Shown piece by piece: positions 17,907 through 27,200 of a DNA stretch of 64,000 nt. The position numbers and the translations under genes were made by a program. Source of the DNA: Octadecabacter arcticus 238. Lineage in GTDB: Bacteria; Pseudomonadota; Alphaproteobacteria; Rhodobacterales; Rhodobacteraceae. The stretch spans positions 997,001 through 1,061,000 of the forward strand of contig NC_020908.1 of assembly GCF_000155735.2 (NCBI RefSeq). Reading direction: 5' to 3'. The notes under the pieces were generated by a model. It saw nothing but the letters and a program-made list of their open reading frames with translations. It was not told where the DNA came from and searched no databases. How positions within the stretch are numbered: the first letter of the stretch is position 1; the number at the start of each line of letters is the position of its first letter.

Positions 17907-18286
17907 AGCGCGGCAAAGATGTCGATCTGGTAGCCGTCAGGGTCGCGGACTGTGGCGTAGCGTTGGCCCCAAAACGCATCCCACGGTTCCACCGTCAGGG
18001 TGTGTCCTGCGTCTTTCAGCGCGGCCGCAACCGCGTTAACCTCTGCCACAGTGTCACACAACATAGCGAAACTCGCATGGTTGGGCGGTGTTGGCGCGTG
18101 GCCACTCAGTTCCTCCATCAATTTAGCGGTGTCGATCATCAGGCGCACGTCCCCAGCTTTGATGTTGGGTTCGACATGCTTGTCGTCAACGCTCCATTCC
18201 GGAAAGTCGAAGCCGAGCAATTCATAAAACGCGACGGTCTTGGTCATGTCTTTGGACGACACAGCGACGGCATCTAAACGGATCAT
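17903..18286 (-). CDS. VOC (glyoxalase/bleomycin-resistance fold) protein
   Basis: This 127-aa protein has two babab units: MIRLDAVAVSSKDMTKTVAFYELLG, and the C-terminal half ending YATVRDPDGYQIDIFAAL, with the typical D-P-D-G-x-x-x-D/E-x-F close. It may be a metal-dependent lyase, dioxygenase or binding protein; no substrate can be assigned. The ATG at 18286 has GAAAGG upstream. It lies one base from the stop of the GFA gene, in a likely three-gene operon with the rhomboid gene. Confidence 0.8.
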   Translation of the reverse strand: MIRLDAVAVSSKDMTKTVAFYELLGFDFPEWSVDDKHVEPNIKAGDVRLMIDTAKLMEELSGHAPTPPNHASFAMLCDTVAEVNAVAAALKDAGHTLTVEPWDAFWGQRYATVRDPDGYQIDIFAAL

Positions 18287-18287
18287 A

Positions 18288-18653
18288 TCAGGCCTTTCGA
18301 TCAGAGGGGTGATTGACGCCATCGTGCCAAACGATGGGCTCGAACTCGGCAGGGTTCACGCCCTCAATCCCGCCCATGTTTACCCCGTATTCATTGGGGT
18401 TTGCGCGGCGTTGATGATGGGTGTAAATCCCACAGATCTTACAAAAATGGTGCTGCGCGGTGTTGGTCCCAAAGCTGTAGCGCGTAAGGTTGTCCGCGCC
18501 GCGAACCACCTTAAGATCGCCGACATTGATCGTGACTGCTGGGGCTGCACGACGGCGACAAAATGAGCAATCGCAGCGCCGTGCCGTATTCAGCCCGTCG
18601 GCGAGTTTTACGCGCAGTTCAACAGCGCCGCAGTGGCATGTGACTTTGGTCAT
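18288..18653 (-). CDS. GFA/CENP-V family zinc protein
   Basis: This 121-aa protein has the glutathione-dependent formaldehyde-activating (Gfa) cysteine pattern: TCHCGAVE near the start, RCDCSFCRRR, and HHFCKICGIYTHH. These cysteines bind zinc and sometimes glutathione. Many family members have unknown roles and true Gfa activity is doubtful. The start overlaps the rhomboid gene stop by four bases (ATGA type), so translation is coupled. Confidence 0.88.
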   Translation of the reverse strand: MTKVTCHCGAVELRVKLADGLNTARRCDCSFCRRRAAPAVTINVGDLKVVRGADNLTRYSFGTNTAQHHFCKICGIYTHHQRRANPNEYGVNMGGIEGVNPAEFEPIVWHDGVNHPSDRKA

Positions 18654-19390
18654 TTTTGCCGCCGGATCAGTGGGATGCTGGATTTGGGATAGTGCGTTTC
18701 AGGGTGGGGCGGATGTCCGCTTGTGCGGTCCCAGTAGCGGGAGCCGCCGCGGCGCAGCCAGACCGGGATGGTCATCACAAACCCTGCAACAAAGCCGCCC
18801 ACATGGGCCCAATAGGCCGTCCCGCCACCGTTCAGATCACTGCCCAAACCGTTAAAGACCTGCAAGCCCATCCACAAGCCCAGAACGATGAAAGACGGGA
18901 TTGGCAGGATGCGAAAGAAGATGACAAAGAAGATGAACACATCGACACGCGCCTTGGGAAACAACAACAAATAGCCGCCCATGACGCCTGCGATTGCGCC
19001 CGATGCACCGACCATCGGCACGGCGCTTAGGACGTTGGGCAGGTATTGCAGATAGGCCGCCGCAAACCCGCTGAGGATGTAGAAGCCGAGAAACGGCAAG
19101 TGGCCTATTTCTTCTTCCATGTTGTCGCCGAATATCCACAAAAACAGCATGTTACCCGCCAAGTGCATAAAGCCAGCGTGCAGGAACATGTGGGTGAATA
19201 AGCCGAGGGTTCCTTGCCCATCGTCAAACAGAACGGGCCAGAACGCATAGTCGATCAGGAATTGGTTGCTTGCAGGGATGCCGGTCACAACCAGTTCTTG
19301 CCACGCAAACACGGCGATATTAATCGCGATGATCACATAGGTGACATAGGGCGTCTTTTCAGAAGGATTATGATCGCGAATTGGAAACAT
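18650..19390 (-). CDS. Rhomboid-family intramembrane serine protease
   Basis: This 246-aa membrane protein has six hydrophobic segments. Active-site features are all visible: HAGFMHLAGNMLFLWIFG (conserved His/Asn helix 2), the nucleophile in VGASGAIAGVMGGYL (G-x-S-G) and the catalytic histidine in YWAHVGGFVAGF. It cleaves membrane-protein substrates within the lipid bilayer. The ATG at 19390 (MFPIRDHNPSEKTPYVTYV) gives the standard cytosolic lead. Unusually, an 11-bp hairpin lies four bases upstream of this start and no plain ribosome site is visible. Confidence 0.9.
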   Translation of the reverse strand: MFPIRDHNPSEKTPYVTYVIIAINIAVFAWQELVVTGIPASNQFLIDYAFWPVLFDDGQGTLGLFTHMFLHAGFMHLAGNMLFLWIFGDNMEEEIGHLPFLGFYILSGFAAAYLQYLPNVLSAVPMVGASGAIAGVMGGYLLLFPKARVDVFIFFVIFFRILPIPSFIVLGLWMGLQVFNGLGSDLNGGGTAYWAHVGGFVAGFVMTIPVWLRRGGSRYWDRTSGHPPHPETHYPKSSIPLIRRQK

Positions 19391-19394
19391 GGCT

Positions 19395-19422
19395 GACCGT
19401 CCGCGAAGCAACGCGGACGGTC
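19395..19422 (-). promoter_or_regulatory. Perfect 11-bp hairpin immediately before the rhomboid start
   Basis: GACCGTCCGCG and its exact complement CGCGGACGGTC enclose a six-base loop. No T-run follows, so it is a poor rho-independent terminator for putA; its position suggests control of the rhomboid start or mRNA processing between the two genes. Confidence 0.6.
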
Positions 19423-19438
19423 AAGACCCAAAACGTGT

Positions 19439-22400
19439 TCAGTTGCCGCCGACTTCCGCCAGAAGTGCGGCATTGCCGCCCGCTGCCGTTGTATCGATAC
19501 AGATGTGGCGTTCGTGCAGGACGTGGCCCGCGACCAACCCACCGGTAATGAGCGGCACAATGGCCCCAGTGCGGCGCGCCAATGCGCGCTCATAGGCGCG
19601 TGCGGTGTCTTCGTCGCCATCCCAAACGACTGCGGCGCAGTCCAGCGTCAAAAGTGCTTCAGCCGGCAGGTCGCCTTCGGGAACCATAGGAACACCGCCA
19701 AGGACCGTGGCGGCATCGGCTTGTGAGCCGAGGTCTGGAATGATCGGTATGCCACCAAGGGCCGCCACCGCGTCGGCCTGCGTGCGCGCGTCAGGCCCGA
19801 GGCATGCAATGGGGCCGCGTGGATGAACCGACAGGCGATTGGATTCGCCTGTTGGGCCCGGCAGATCGACGGGTTCGGCTGCCGGGATCGGCTGTATTTC
19901 CATCATGGCGGCAAAGCGCGGCATGTACAGCGGACCGCCTGCCTTTGGGCCAGTACCAGAAAGACCTTCTCCACCAAAGGGTTGGCTGCCGACGACCGCC
20001 CCAATTTGGTTACGGTTGACGTAGATGTTGCCCGCGTGGATGTTTTCGACAACCTGCTGCACACGGTCATCGATGCGGGTGTGCAGCCCGAACGTCAGCC
20101 CGTAGCCCGTTGCATTGATATCGGCGATAATCTTGTCCAGGTCACCGGATTTGTAGGTCGCGATATGCAGCACGGGGCCGAATATTTCACGGGTCAAATC
20201 GGCAATACCGTTCACTCTGATCGCCGTGGGCGCCACGAATGTGCCAGTATCCGGAGCGACAAGCGCGTGTATCACACGGCCATCAGTGCGCGCGGCATCG
20301 ATGTGGTCTTGGATGCCCTGCCGCGCGGTTTCGTCGATGACGGGGCCAACATCGGTGGTCAAGTGCCACGGATCGCCCATGCGCAATTCATTCATCGCCC
20401 CCTTGAGCATGTGAATTACTTTTTCTGCGACGTCTTCTTGCACATAAAGGCAGCGCAGCGCCGAACAGCGTTGGCCTGCTGATTGGAACGCCGATTGCAA
20501 AATGTCGCGCACAGCGTGCTCGGGCAGGGCTGTTGAATCGACAATCATTGCGTTCAGACCGCCAGTTTCCGCAATCAGCGGTGTGCCGGGGTCGCAATTT
20601 TCGGCCATTGTCGCGCGGATTTTCAGCGCAGTCGGGGTTGATCCGGTGAAGGCAACACCATTGATCCGCGCATCCGACGTCAGCACCGCACCGATGTCGC
20701 CGCCACCGGGAAGCAGGTGCAAAACGTCCGCGGGAACGCCAGCCTCAATCATCAATTGCACCGCGCGGTGGGCGATAAGGCCGGTCTGTTCGGCTGGCTT
20801 GGCAAGCACGGCATTGCCTGCGGCTAACGCCGCTGAAACCTGTCCCGTAAAGATCGCGAGTGGAAAATTCCACGGTGAAATACAGGTCCAGATGCCGCGG
20901 GGGGTCGGGTTCCGGCCCTCGGCCTCTGCTGCATAGTAGTACAAGAAATCAACGGCTTCTCGGATTTCTCCGACAGCGTCGAGCATGGTTTTACCCGCTT
21001 CACGGTGCAACAATGCGAACAGTTCTTCAGCGTTGTCTTCATAGGCAACCGCAACTTTGCGCAACACGTCAGCACGGTCCGCTGCGGGCAAATCCCACGG
21101 GACCGCCGCAACGATTGCGCGCTTGGCGTCATCCGGTGTGGCAAAGACGATTTGGCCAACGGTATCGCTCGGCACAGCGGGGTTCACCACGTCGCGGGCT
21201 TTGGCGTTTGCAGCGTTTGACCACGCTGATGACAGCGGTGTCGCGTCCCAGACGTGGGCATGAAACGGATCACGCGCCTTGTCGATCTCAATCAGCGTCG
21301 GGCGGTGCGTGATGTCCCAGCCTTTGGCGTTGGCGCGATGCGGCGCGAACAAATCGGGGCCTTTGGGCAGGTTTGGCGTGACACCAATCTGATCAAACGG
21401 ATCTGCGGCGACAACCTCAGGTGGGACGTTTTCATCAACGATCTGGTTCACGAACGACGAGTTCGCGCCATTTTCCAACAAGCGGCGCACAAGATAGGCC
21501 AGCAGGTCTTCGTGCGCCCCGACAGGCGCGTAAATACGGCAGTTGGTGGCGTTGTCTTTCAACACAATCTTATGGAGCGTTTCGCCCATGCCGTGTAAAC
21601 GCTGGAATTCATACGACTTTGCACTGACCCCCATATCATCTGCCAGATGCAGGATAGCCGCGACGGTGTGGGCATTGTGGGTCGCGAATTGCGGATACAG
21701 CCGGTCGGTCAGTCCGAGCAGTTTGCGCGCGTTCGCGATGTAGCTGACATCTGTGTGGGTTTTGGCGGTGAAAACGGGGAACCCTTCGAGGCCAAGCACC
21801 TGTGCGCGTTTGATTTCGGCGTCCCAATAAGCGCCCTTCACAAGGCGTACCATCAGCTTGCGATTGGTGCGGGTCGCCAAATCACCGAGCCAGTCAATCA
21901 CATAGCCAGCACGTTGCCCAAAGGCCTGCACGACGACACCAAAACCGTCCCACCCAGCCAAAGCAGGGTCCGACACCACCGCCTCGATCACATCTAGTGA
22001 CAGCGACAGACGATCGGCTTCTTCGGCATCGACATTGAACCCCTGACCAGCGGATTTGGCCAACATCGCAAGGCTGAGCAGACGCGGCACAAGTTCAGCC
22101 ATGACGCGGTCGCGTTGGGCTTCTTCATAGCGCGGATGCAGCGCGCTCAGTTTGACGGAAATACCGGGGTTTTCGGCCACGGTGTCATGGGTGCAAGCGT
22201 CCGCAATCGACGCAATCGCGCGACTATAGGAGAGGTGGTATTGTTTGGCGTCCTTTTCGGTCCGTGCAGCTTCGCCCAGCATGTCATAGCTGTAGGTGAA
22301 CCCCTTGGCTTCCATATTCGCCGCGCGTTTCATCGCCTTGTCGATGTCGACGCCAAGCACGAATTGCTGGCCCATCACGCGCATGGCACGGCCAACGGCG

Positions 22401-22873
22401 GCGCGGATCACAGGTTCGCCAAGGCGTTTGATCGCGCGGCGCAGGGGTTGTGCCAAGCCGCGATCATCATCGAGCACGCGACCCGTGAACATCAGCGCCC
22501 ACGTCGACGCGTTGACAAGGCTGGATGAGGATTTGCCCAAGTGGGTGCCCCAGTTGGACGGTGCGATTTTATCGTCGATCAGCGCATCAATCGTGTCGGC
22601 GTCTGGCACGCGCAGCAGCGCTTCCGCCAGACACATCAGTGCAATGCCTTCGTCGGTGGACAGCCCGTATTCCGCGAGGAAAACTTCCATCAAGCCCGGG
22701 TCGGACGCGGCGCGGATGCGACGCACGAGGTCTGCCCCCTGTTCGGCGATGGCAACGCGATCTTGTGGTGTCAGATTGGCCTGCGTCACCAACCGTTCAA
22801 GCGCCACATGTTCGTCCACCAAATAGGCTGCATCAATTTTGTTGCGGAGTTTGTTTGCTGCACTTTTAGCCAT
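19439..22873 (-). CDS. putA: Bifunctional proline dehydrogenase / P5C dehydrogenase PutA
   Basis: This 1144-aa PutA oxidises proline to glutamate. The FAD-dependent proline dehydrogenase barrel occupies about residues 130-440 (GISVKLSALHPRYE, RLVKGAYWDAEIKRAQ, RLHGMG). The NAD-dependent aldehyde dehydrogenase spans about 540-990, with the catalytic glutamate in AETGGLNAMIVD and the cysteine in GQRCSALRCLY near residue 800. No ribbon-helix-helix domain is seen at the N-terminus, so it is not the autoregulatory enterobacterial type; regulation is probably by the divergent Lrp-family PutR. A short C-terminal domain follows the second active site. Confidence 0.96.
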   Translation of the reverse strand: MAKSAANKLRNKIDAAYLVDEHVALERLVTQANLTPQDRVAIAEQGADLVRRIRAASDPGLMEVFLAEYGLSTDEGIALMCLAEALLRVPDADTIDALIDDKIAPSNWGTHLGKSSSSLVNASTWALMFTGRVLDDDRGLAQPLRRAIKRLGEPVIRAAVGRAMRVMGQQFVLGVDIDKAMKRAANMEAKGFTYSYDMLGEAARTEKDAKQYHLSYSRAIASIADACTHDTVAENPGISVKLSALHPRYEEAQRDRVMAELVPRLLSLAMLAKSAGQGFNVDAEEADRLSLSLDVIEAVVSDPALAGWDGFGVVVQAFGQRAGYVIDWLGDLATRTNRKLMVRLVKGAYWDAEIKRAQVLGLEGFPVFTAKTHTDVSYIANARKLLGLTDRLYPQFATHNAHTVAAILHLADDMGVSAKSYEFQRLHGMGETLHKIVLKDNATNCRIYAPVGAHEDLLAYLVRRLLENGANSSFVNQIVDENVPPEVVAADPFDQIGVTPNLPKGPDLFAPHRANAKGWDITHRPTLIEIDKARDPFHAHVWDATPLSSAWSNAANAKARDVVNPAVPSDTVGQIVFATPDDAKRAIVAAVPWDLPAADRADVLRKVAVAYEDNAEELFALLHREAGKTMLDAVGEIREAVDFLYYYAAEAEGRNPTPRGIWTCISPWNFPLAIFTGQVSAALAAGNAVLAKPAEQTGLIAHRAVQLMIEAGVPADVLHLLPGGGDIGAVLTSDARINGVAFTGSTPTALKIRATMAENCDPGTPLIAETGGLNAMIVDSTALPEHAVRDILQSAFQSAGQRCSALRCLYVQEDVAEKVIHMLKGAMNELRMGDPWHLTTDVGPVIDETARQGIQDHIDAARTDGRVIHALVAPDTGTFVAPTAIRVNGIADLTREIFGPVLHIATYKSGDLDKIIADINATGYGLTFGLHTRIDDRVQQVVENIHAGNIYVNRNQIGAVVGSQPFGGEGLSGTGPKAGGPLYMPRFAAMMEIQPIPAAEPVDLPGPTGESNRLSVHPRGPIACLGPDARTQADAVAALGGIPIIPDLGSQADAATVLGGVPMVPEGDLPAEALLTLDCAAVVWDGDEDTARAYERALARRTGAIVPLITGGLVAGHVLHERHICIDTTAAGGNAALLAEVGGN

Positions 22874-22997
22874 GTGATGTCTCCCTAGGGCTTGATTTTT
22901 GAGTGAGTCTTTGATCCGATATACATCTCAATTAGAGAAAGATATGCCCGTGTTTGCCAGCATGGTGATACATATCGACTGAATTATGGGGTAAAAT

Positions 22998-23477
22998 ATG
23001 GTCGAAATGACTTCTAACATGGACGGTTTTGATCGCAAGATTCTAGACGTGATCGCGGTGGAAGGCCGAATCACCGTGACCGATTTGGCCAAACGTATCG
23101 GGTTGTCCAAATCGCCAACCCAAGCGCGGCTGCGTCGCCTTGAAGAAACCGGCGTTGTGCGGGGCTACCGCGCGCTGTTTGACCCCATTCTTTTGGGCCG
23201 CGACCATGTGGCTTTCGTTGAAGTGAAGCTCAGCGATACGCGCGAATCCGCGCTGGCGGCGTTCAACACCGCTGTGACGCGCATACCCGAAATTGAACAA
23301 TGCCACCTGATTGCGGGGGCGTTCGACTACCTGCTTAAGGTGCGCACCAGCAGCATGAGCAGCTACCGCCTTGTGTTGGCTGACCGTTTGTCGACCTTGC
23401 CGCATGTAGCCAGCACATCGACCTACGTGGCAATGCAGGCGGTGAAAGAAGAAGCAATCACGCCGAAGGCGGGGTGA
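22998..23477 (+). CDS. putR: Lrp/AsnC-family regulator, probable PutR
   Basis: This 159-aa protein has a winged helix (FDRKILDVIAVEGRITVTDL, recognition part GLSKSPTQARLRRLEE) and a C-terminal RAM effector domain (HVAFVEVKLSD...CHLIAGAFDYLLKV). Divergent orientation with putA across 124 bp matches PutR, the proline-responsive activator known in Rhodobacter and Agrobacterium; this assignment is from context. GGGGTAAAAT before the ATG at 22998 is a plausible ribosome site. Confidence 0.88.
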   Translation: MVEMTSNMDGFDRKILDVIAVEGRITVTDLAKRIGLSKSPTQARLRRLEETGVVRGYRALFDPILLGRDHVAFVEVKLSDTRESALAAFNTAVTRIPEIEQCHLIAGAFDYLLKVRTSSMSSYRLVLADRLSTLPHVASTSTYVAMQAVKEEAITPKAG

Positions 23478-23513
23478 GTTGACGATCGCGCAAACTGCGC
23501 CATCATATACGTC

Positions 23514-24050
23514 ATGAAATATGCAATCATATTGAGTGTGCTTGCCGCCCCCGTTTTCGCGGACTGTTCGGTTGGCACGAATTATTCTGATGAGATCGCA
23601 CAGATCGTCGGTGATATGCAGGCCGCTCCTGACCCGGGATCAGCGCAAGTGTTGTCGGGGGAAATGTGGGAAATATGGCTCGATGCGCCGGATGAGTTGG
23701 TGCAGGCGATGCTGGATGATGGATTGGCGCTGTTGCGGGTGGGCGATTATGTCAGCAGCTACACTTCGCTTAGCGCATTGATAGACTACTGCCCCGACTA
23801 TCCCGAAGGCTACAACCAGCGGGCGTTCGGAGCATTTTTGTCCTGCAATTATGATGCGGCCCTTGTCGATCTGGATGCCGCGATTGCGTTGCGGCCGGTG
23901 CATTTGGGCGCGTTGACCGGAAAGGCGCTGACCCTGATCGCGATGGATCGGCGCGACGAAGCACAAGGCGTTTTGCGCGCGGCATTGGCGATCAATCCGT
24001 GGCTGTCGGAACGTGCACTGCTCGATGAACCAGATGGCACCGATATCTGA
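23514..24050 (+). CDS. Secreted TPR-repeat protein
   Basis: This 178-aa protein has a short signal peptide ([20 protein letters not shown], cleavage after AxA-like VFA). TPR-like helices follow in residues 65-165, seen in [40 protein letters not shown] and [20 protein letters not shown]. Such periplasmic TPR proteins act as scaffolds; no partner is evident. Three cysteines could form a disulfide after export. It stands alone between putR and tRNA-Leu. Confidence 0.75.
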   Translation: MKYAIILSVLAAPVFADCSVGTNYSDEIAQIVGDMQAAPDPGSAQVLSGEMWEIWLDAPDELVQAMLDDGLALLRVGDYVSSYTSLSALIDYCPDYPEGYNQRAFGAFLSCNYDAALVDLDAAIALRPVHLGALTGKALTLIAMDRRDEAQGVLRAALAINPWLSERALLDEPDGTDI

Positions 24051-24101
24051 CCAGAAATGCACTGGACGCGCGGTTCGATTTGCCTATGTTCGCACAAGCT
24101 G

Positions 24102-24187
24102 GCCCGCGTGGTGGAATGGTAGACACTGGAGACTTAAAATCTCTTGGCCGTATGGCCGTGCCGGTTCGAGTCCGGCCGTGGGTACCA
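24102..24187 (+). tRNA. tRNA-Leu, anticodon TAA
   Basis: An 86-base cloverleaf with a long variable arm typical of type II tRNA-Leu. The acceptor stem GCCCGCG pairs with CGTGGGT (two G-U pairs). The anticodon stem GGAGA/TCTCT encloses loop CTTAAAA, giving anticodon TAA at 24135-24137. The T-arm is CCGGTTCGAGTCCGG, and CCA is encoded at 24185-24187. Confidence 0.96.
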
Positions 24188-24232
24188 GCTTTTTGGGGCA
24201 CGTTTTTCTTTAGAGAATGTGCCCCAAAAAGC
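24188..24232. terminator. 14-bp perfect inverted repeat directly after tRNA-Leu
   Basis: GCTTTTTGGGGCAC at 24188-24201 is perfectly complementary to GTGCCCCAAAAAGC at 24219-24232, with a 17-base loop containing a T5 run. It begins at the first base after the tRNA. It is probably the tRNA transcript terminator or processing hairpin, though no T-run follows the stem on the plus strand. Confidence 0.55.
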
Positions 24233-24366
24233 ACTGGTGAGCACCACCGCATGTGGCCGTCGTTTTGCAAAAACGATGAGAACACGCAGAGCCAGGCAAA
24301 ACTCCATAAACAAAATCCTCCCCCATCGTCAAGCAAGGGCCAAAACTCTAGTTCGTCTGCCGCAGG
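24233..24366. other. Spacer without a recognised gene
   Basis: 134 bases between the tRNA-Leu hairpin and the converging lytic transglycosylase stop. Only fragmentary frames are present and I see no further feature. Confidence 0.6.
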
Positions 24367-25170
24367 TTATTGTAGGCGCGCCGCGGACAGCGCAATGGCC
24401 TGTTGGTAGACCGTTGCCGCGTTCCAATCGTTCAGCACGCGAAAGTTGGCGCTGCCTTCTTGAAAGCTTTGACCGGGCTGCCAGCCTTTTTGGCGCAAGA
24501 AATTGGCCGTCGAGGCAAGGCTATCCGTGATCGAATACAAATCGACTCGCCCGTTGCCGTCCGCGTCCACACCGTAGCGCAGCGCATTACCGGGCAAGAA
24601 CTGTGTGTGGCCCATTTCGCCGTGCGCGGCACCCTGTTGGGTCGGGTCAAGTCCGCCCTGATCTACCAGCATCAGCGCAGCAATGGCGTGGGGCGTAAAG
24701 AATGCAGAGCGGCGGCAGTCGTAGGCAACCGTCGAGATACTATCGACCACGGGTGTGCTGCCCATTGTGCGGCCAAAACCGGTTTCCATGCCGTGGATCG
24801 CCAGCAAGATACCCGCAGGTACACCGTAAGCCTGTTCTAGGGAGGCGTAGAAAGTCGGGTTCTTATTCTGTTCGCGCCGCATCTGGCTGGCAAAACTGTC
24901 GAGTGAGCCAAGGCGGATGCGGATGAAGTCGTTCAATTCATACCGCACGCCCGTCTGGTTGCGATCCGCGCGGATGGTGGAGTGGGAATACTGCGCGTTG
25001 GCCAAGGCTGACAGGCCCGATTGCCCAACGCCAGCCGCCGCTGCTTCTTGCGCAAAGGCCAGTTTCCAAGCGGAAAACCCGGAGGCGTCATTGCCACACG
25101 GGGCGGCCAGGGCAGGGGCGACCGCGAGCGAAACGGCGGCGGTGAAAGCGGCGGAAAGTAAGGTACGCAT
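24367..25170 (-). CDS. Lytic murein transglycosylase, MltB family
   Basis: This 267-aa protein has a signal peptide (residues 1-22, ending APALAA) and an SLT_2 (MltB-like) domain. The catalytic glutamate is in IHGMETGFGRTMG, followed by HTQFLPGNALRYGVDADGNG. It cleaves the MurNAc-GlcNAc bond of peptidoglycan in the periplasm, forming 1,6-anhydroMurNAc. No lipobox cysteine is placed for lipidation (the CGND cysteine follows the signal cut), so it is probably soluble. No peptidoglycan-binding domain follows. Confidence 0.9.
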   Translation of the reverse strand: MRTLLSAAFTAAVSLAVAPALAAPCGNDASGFSAWKLAFAQEAAAAGVGQSGLSALANAQYSHSTIRADRNQTGVRYELNDFIRIRLGSLDSFASQMRREQNKNPTFYASLEQAYGVPAGILLAIHGMETGFGRTMGSTPVVDSISTVAYDCRRSAFFTPHAIAALMLVDQGGLDPTQQGAAHGEMGHTQFLPGNALRYGVDADGNGRVDLYSITDSLASTANFLRQKGWQPGQSFQEGSANFRVLNDWNAATVYQQAIALSAARLQ

Positions 25171-25404
25171 ACTAAAACTCCGGTCAAAAAACTAATCCAG
25201 GAAAGATTAGAAGGTTTTACGGGGCTGTTAAGTCAGGAATTCGCGACGCGCTGGAATGGGTGGTCCTGTGCCTTGCGGTGTTAGAACGCGGCAGGCTGTC
25301 GCGCCTTGGCTTGATCCGCCCAAAATTCAGCAGATCGATGCCAGCGCGCATCTAGCACCAACATCGACACGCCGGCGCGCCACACAGCGCCCCCGATCAA
25401 AGAT
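25171..25404. other. Spacer between lytic transglycosylase and metG
   Basis: 234 bases. A minus-strand frame that shares bases with the metG 3' end could encode a short peptide ending ADQAKARQPAAF at 25281, but it has no ATG with a ribosome site. I see no secure feature. Confidence 0.5.
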
Positions 25405-27117
25405 CTAGTCGCGCGATCCGGCAAACTTTTCGACCCATTCTTCGCGCTGTTCGTCGGAGATTTTGGCAAACAGATTTTCGGGCACCGTAAACGGGTGTCC
25501 GGCGGGCAACGCACGCGCTGCGGCGTCCATGTCGTCGGGCCAATCCATGTCCATCGTATTCATCGCTGACAGCAATGTGGCCGAGGCTGTCGGAATGAAC
25601 GGTGCTGAAAGAACTGCGTAGATGCGGATCAAGTTGAGCGCGAGCCGGATTTGCGCTGCCGCTTGATCGGGGTCTACCTTGAACACGGACCACGGTGCGG
25701 CGGCCTGTAAATATTCATTTCCAGCGGCCCACATCGCGCGCACTTCGGCAGCGGCCTTGCGCACTTCGATCGCGTCCATCGCGGCCTGATATGCCGTCAG
25801 ACGGATTTGCAAATCTGCAATAAGCTTGTTTTCAGCGTCGCCGTATTCGCCCCCTGCGGGCACGTCTTCGGAGAATTTAGAGCGGCAGAATTTTGTGACA
25901 CGGCTGACAAAGTTGCCCAACACATCGGCGAGGTCTTTGTTGGTGTCTGTCTGGAACGCCTCCCAAGTGAATTCGGCATCAGAGGTTTCTGGTGCGTGGG
26001 ACAAAAGCCACCAGCGCCAATAGTCCGCAGGTAGGATTTCAAGCGCTTGATCCATGAACACACCGCGCCCGCGCGACGTGGAAAACTGCCCGCCATCGTA
26101 ATTCAAAAAGTTGAACGATTTCAGGTAGTCGACCCGCTTCCAAGGCTCATCCGATCCAATGATTGTGGCCGGAAAGCTGAGCGTGTGGAACGGCACATTA
26201 TCCTTGCCCATGAACTGCGTATAGCGCACGTCGTCCGCGCCTTTGTCCGTGCGCCACCAACGTGCCCAGTCCTGACCACCTGTCGCATCCGCCCATTCTT
26301 GCGCGCAGGCAATGTATTCGATCGGCGCGTCAAACCAGACGTAGAAAACCTTGTCTTCCATGCCGGGCCACGGCGCGTCGCCGCGCATCACCGGCACGCC
26401 CCAATCGAGGTCACGGGTGATGCCACGGTCCTGCAATCCGTCGCCGTCATGTAACCATTTCTTGGCAATCGACGTCGTCAGAACGGGCCAGCCGGTCTGG
26501 CTGTCGATCCAGGCTTCGATGTCGTTTTTCAGCTTTGATTGCAGCAGATACAAATGCTTTGTGTCGCGCATCTCGAGATCGGTTGAACCGGAAATTGTCG
26601 AATACGGATTGATCAAATCAACCGGGTCAAGCTGCTTGGTGCAATTGTCACACTGATCGCCGCGTGCTGATTCAAAGCCGCAGTTGGGGCAGGTGCCCTC
26701 AATATAGCGATCCGGCAAATATCGCCCGTCTTCATGGGAATACATCTGCGTTTCCATGCGTTCTTCGATCAGGCCTTTGTCGGCCAACACGCCCGCAAAA
26801 TGCTGCGTCAGCGCGCGGTTTTGCGGTGAGCTTGAGCGCCCGTAGTGATCAAACGACAACCCGAACCGCGCCGCCAAATCGGACTGGACTGTCCACATCT
26901 CGGCGCAATACTCTGCAACCGGTTTATCGGCCTTGGTCGCCGCCAGTTCTGCTGGGGTGCCGTGTTCGTCTGTCGCGCATAGAAACAAAACCTCGTGGCC
27001 GCGCCCGCGCAGATAGCGGGCGTACAGATCAGCTGGAAGCTGACTACCGATCAGATTACCAAGGTGCTTGATCCCGTTGATATACGGAATTGCGGATGTG
27101 ATGAGGTGACGTGCCAT
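25405..27117 (-). CDS. metG: Methionyl-tRNA synthetase
   Basis: This 570-aa class I synthetase has the HIGH-type motif [11 protein letters not shown] at residues 15-25, the zinc knuckle [17 protein letters not shown], a KMSKS-equivalent [12 protein letters not shown] loop as in the alphaproteobacterial subtype, and a C-terminal anticodon-binding helical domain. It charges both initiator and elongator tRNA-Met. There is no C-terminal dimerisation (Tbp111) domain. I use the ATG at 27117 ([12 protein letters not shown]), the canonical start; nine more codons upstream are unlikely. Confidence 0.96.
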   Translation of the reverse strand: MARHLITSAIPYINGIKHLGNLIGSQLPADLYARYLRGRGHEVLFLCATDEHGTPAELAATKADKPVAEYCAEMWTVQSDLAARFGLSFDHYGRSSSPQNRALTQHFAGVLADKGLIEERMETQMYSHEDGRYLPDRYIEGTCPNCGFESARGDQCDNCTKQLDPVDLINPYSTISGSTDLEMRDTKHLYLLQSKLKNDIEAWIDSQTGWPVLTTSIAKKWLHDGDGLQDRGITRDLDWGVPVMRGDAPWPGMEDKVFYVWFDAPIEYIACAQEWADATGGQDWARWWRTDKGADDVRYTQFMGKDNVPFHTLSFPATIIGSDEPWKRVDYLKSFNFLNYDGGQFSTSRGRGVFMDQALEILPADYWRWWLLSHAPETSDAEFTWEAFQTDTNKDLADVLGNFVSRVTKFCRSKFSEDVPAGGEYGDAENKLIADLQIRLTAYQAAMDAIEVRKAAAEVRAMWAAGNEYLQAAAPWSVFKVDPDQAAAQIRLALNLIRIYAVLSAPFIPTASATLLSAMNTMDMDWPDDMDAAARALPAGHPFTVPENLFAKISDEQREEWVEKFAGSRD

Positions 27118-27200
27118 GTTTTCCTGCCAATGCGCTGTTGGCACGGTCTAGCGTGAAGCGCCCTTGGATGCCAGCATCCGAAACGACAATTGCGCTGTTG

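Noticed and set aside
25281..25404. Possible short gene after metG ending ADQAKARQPAAF
   Set aside because: No ATG with a ribosome site and no family; the bases are shared with the metG 3' end.
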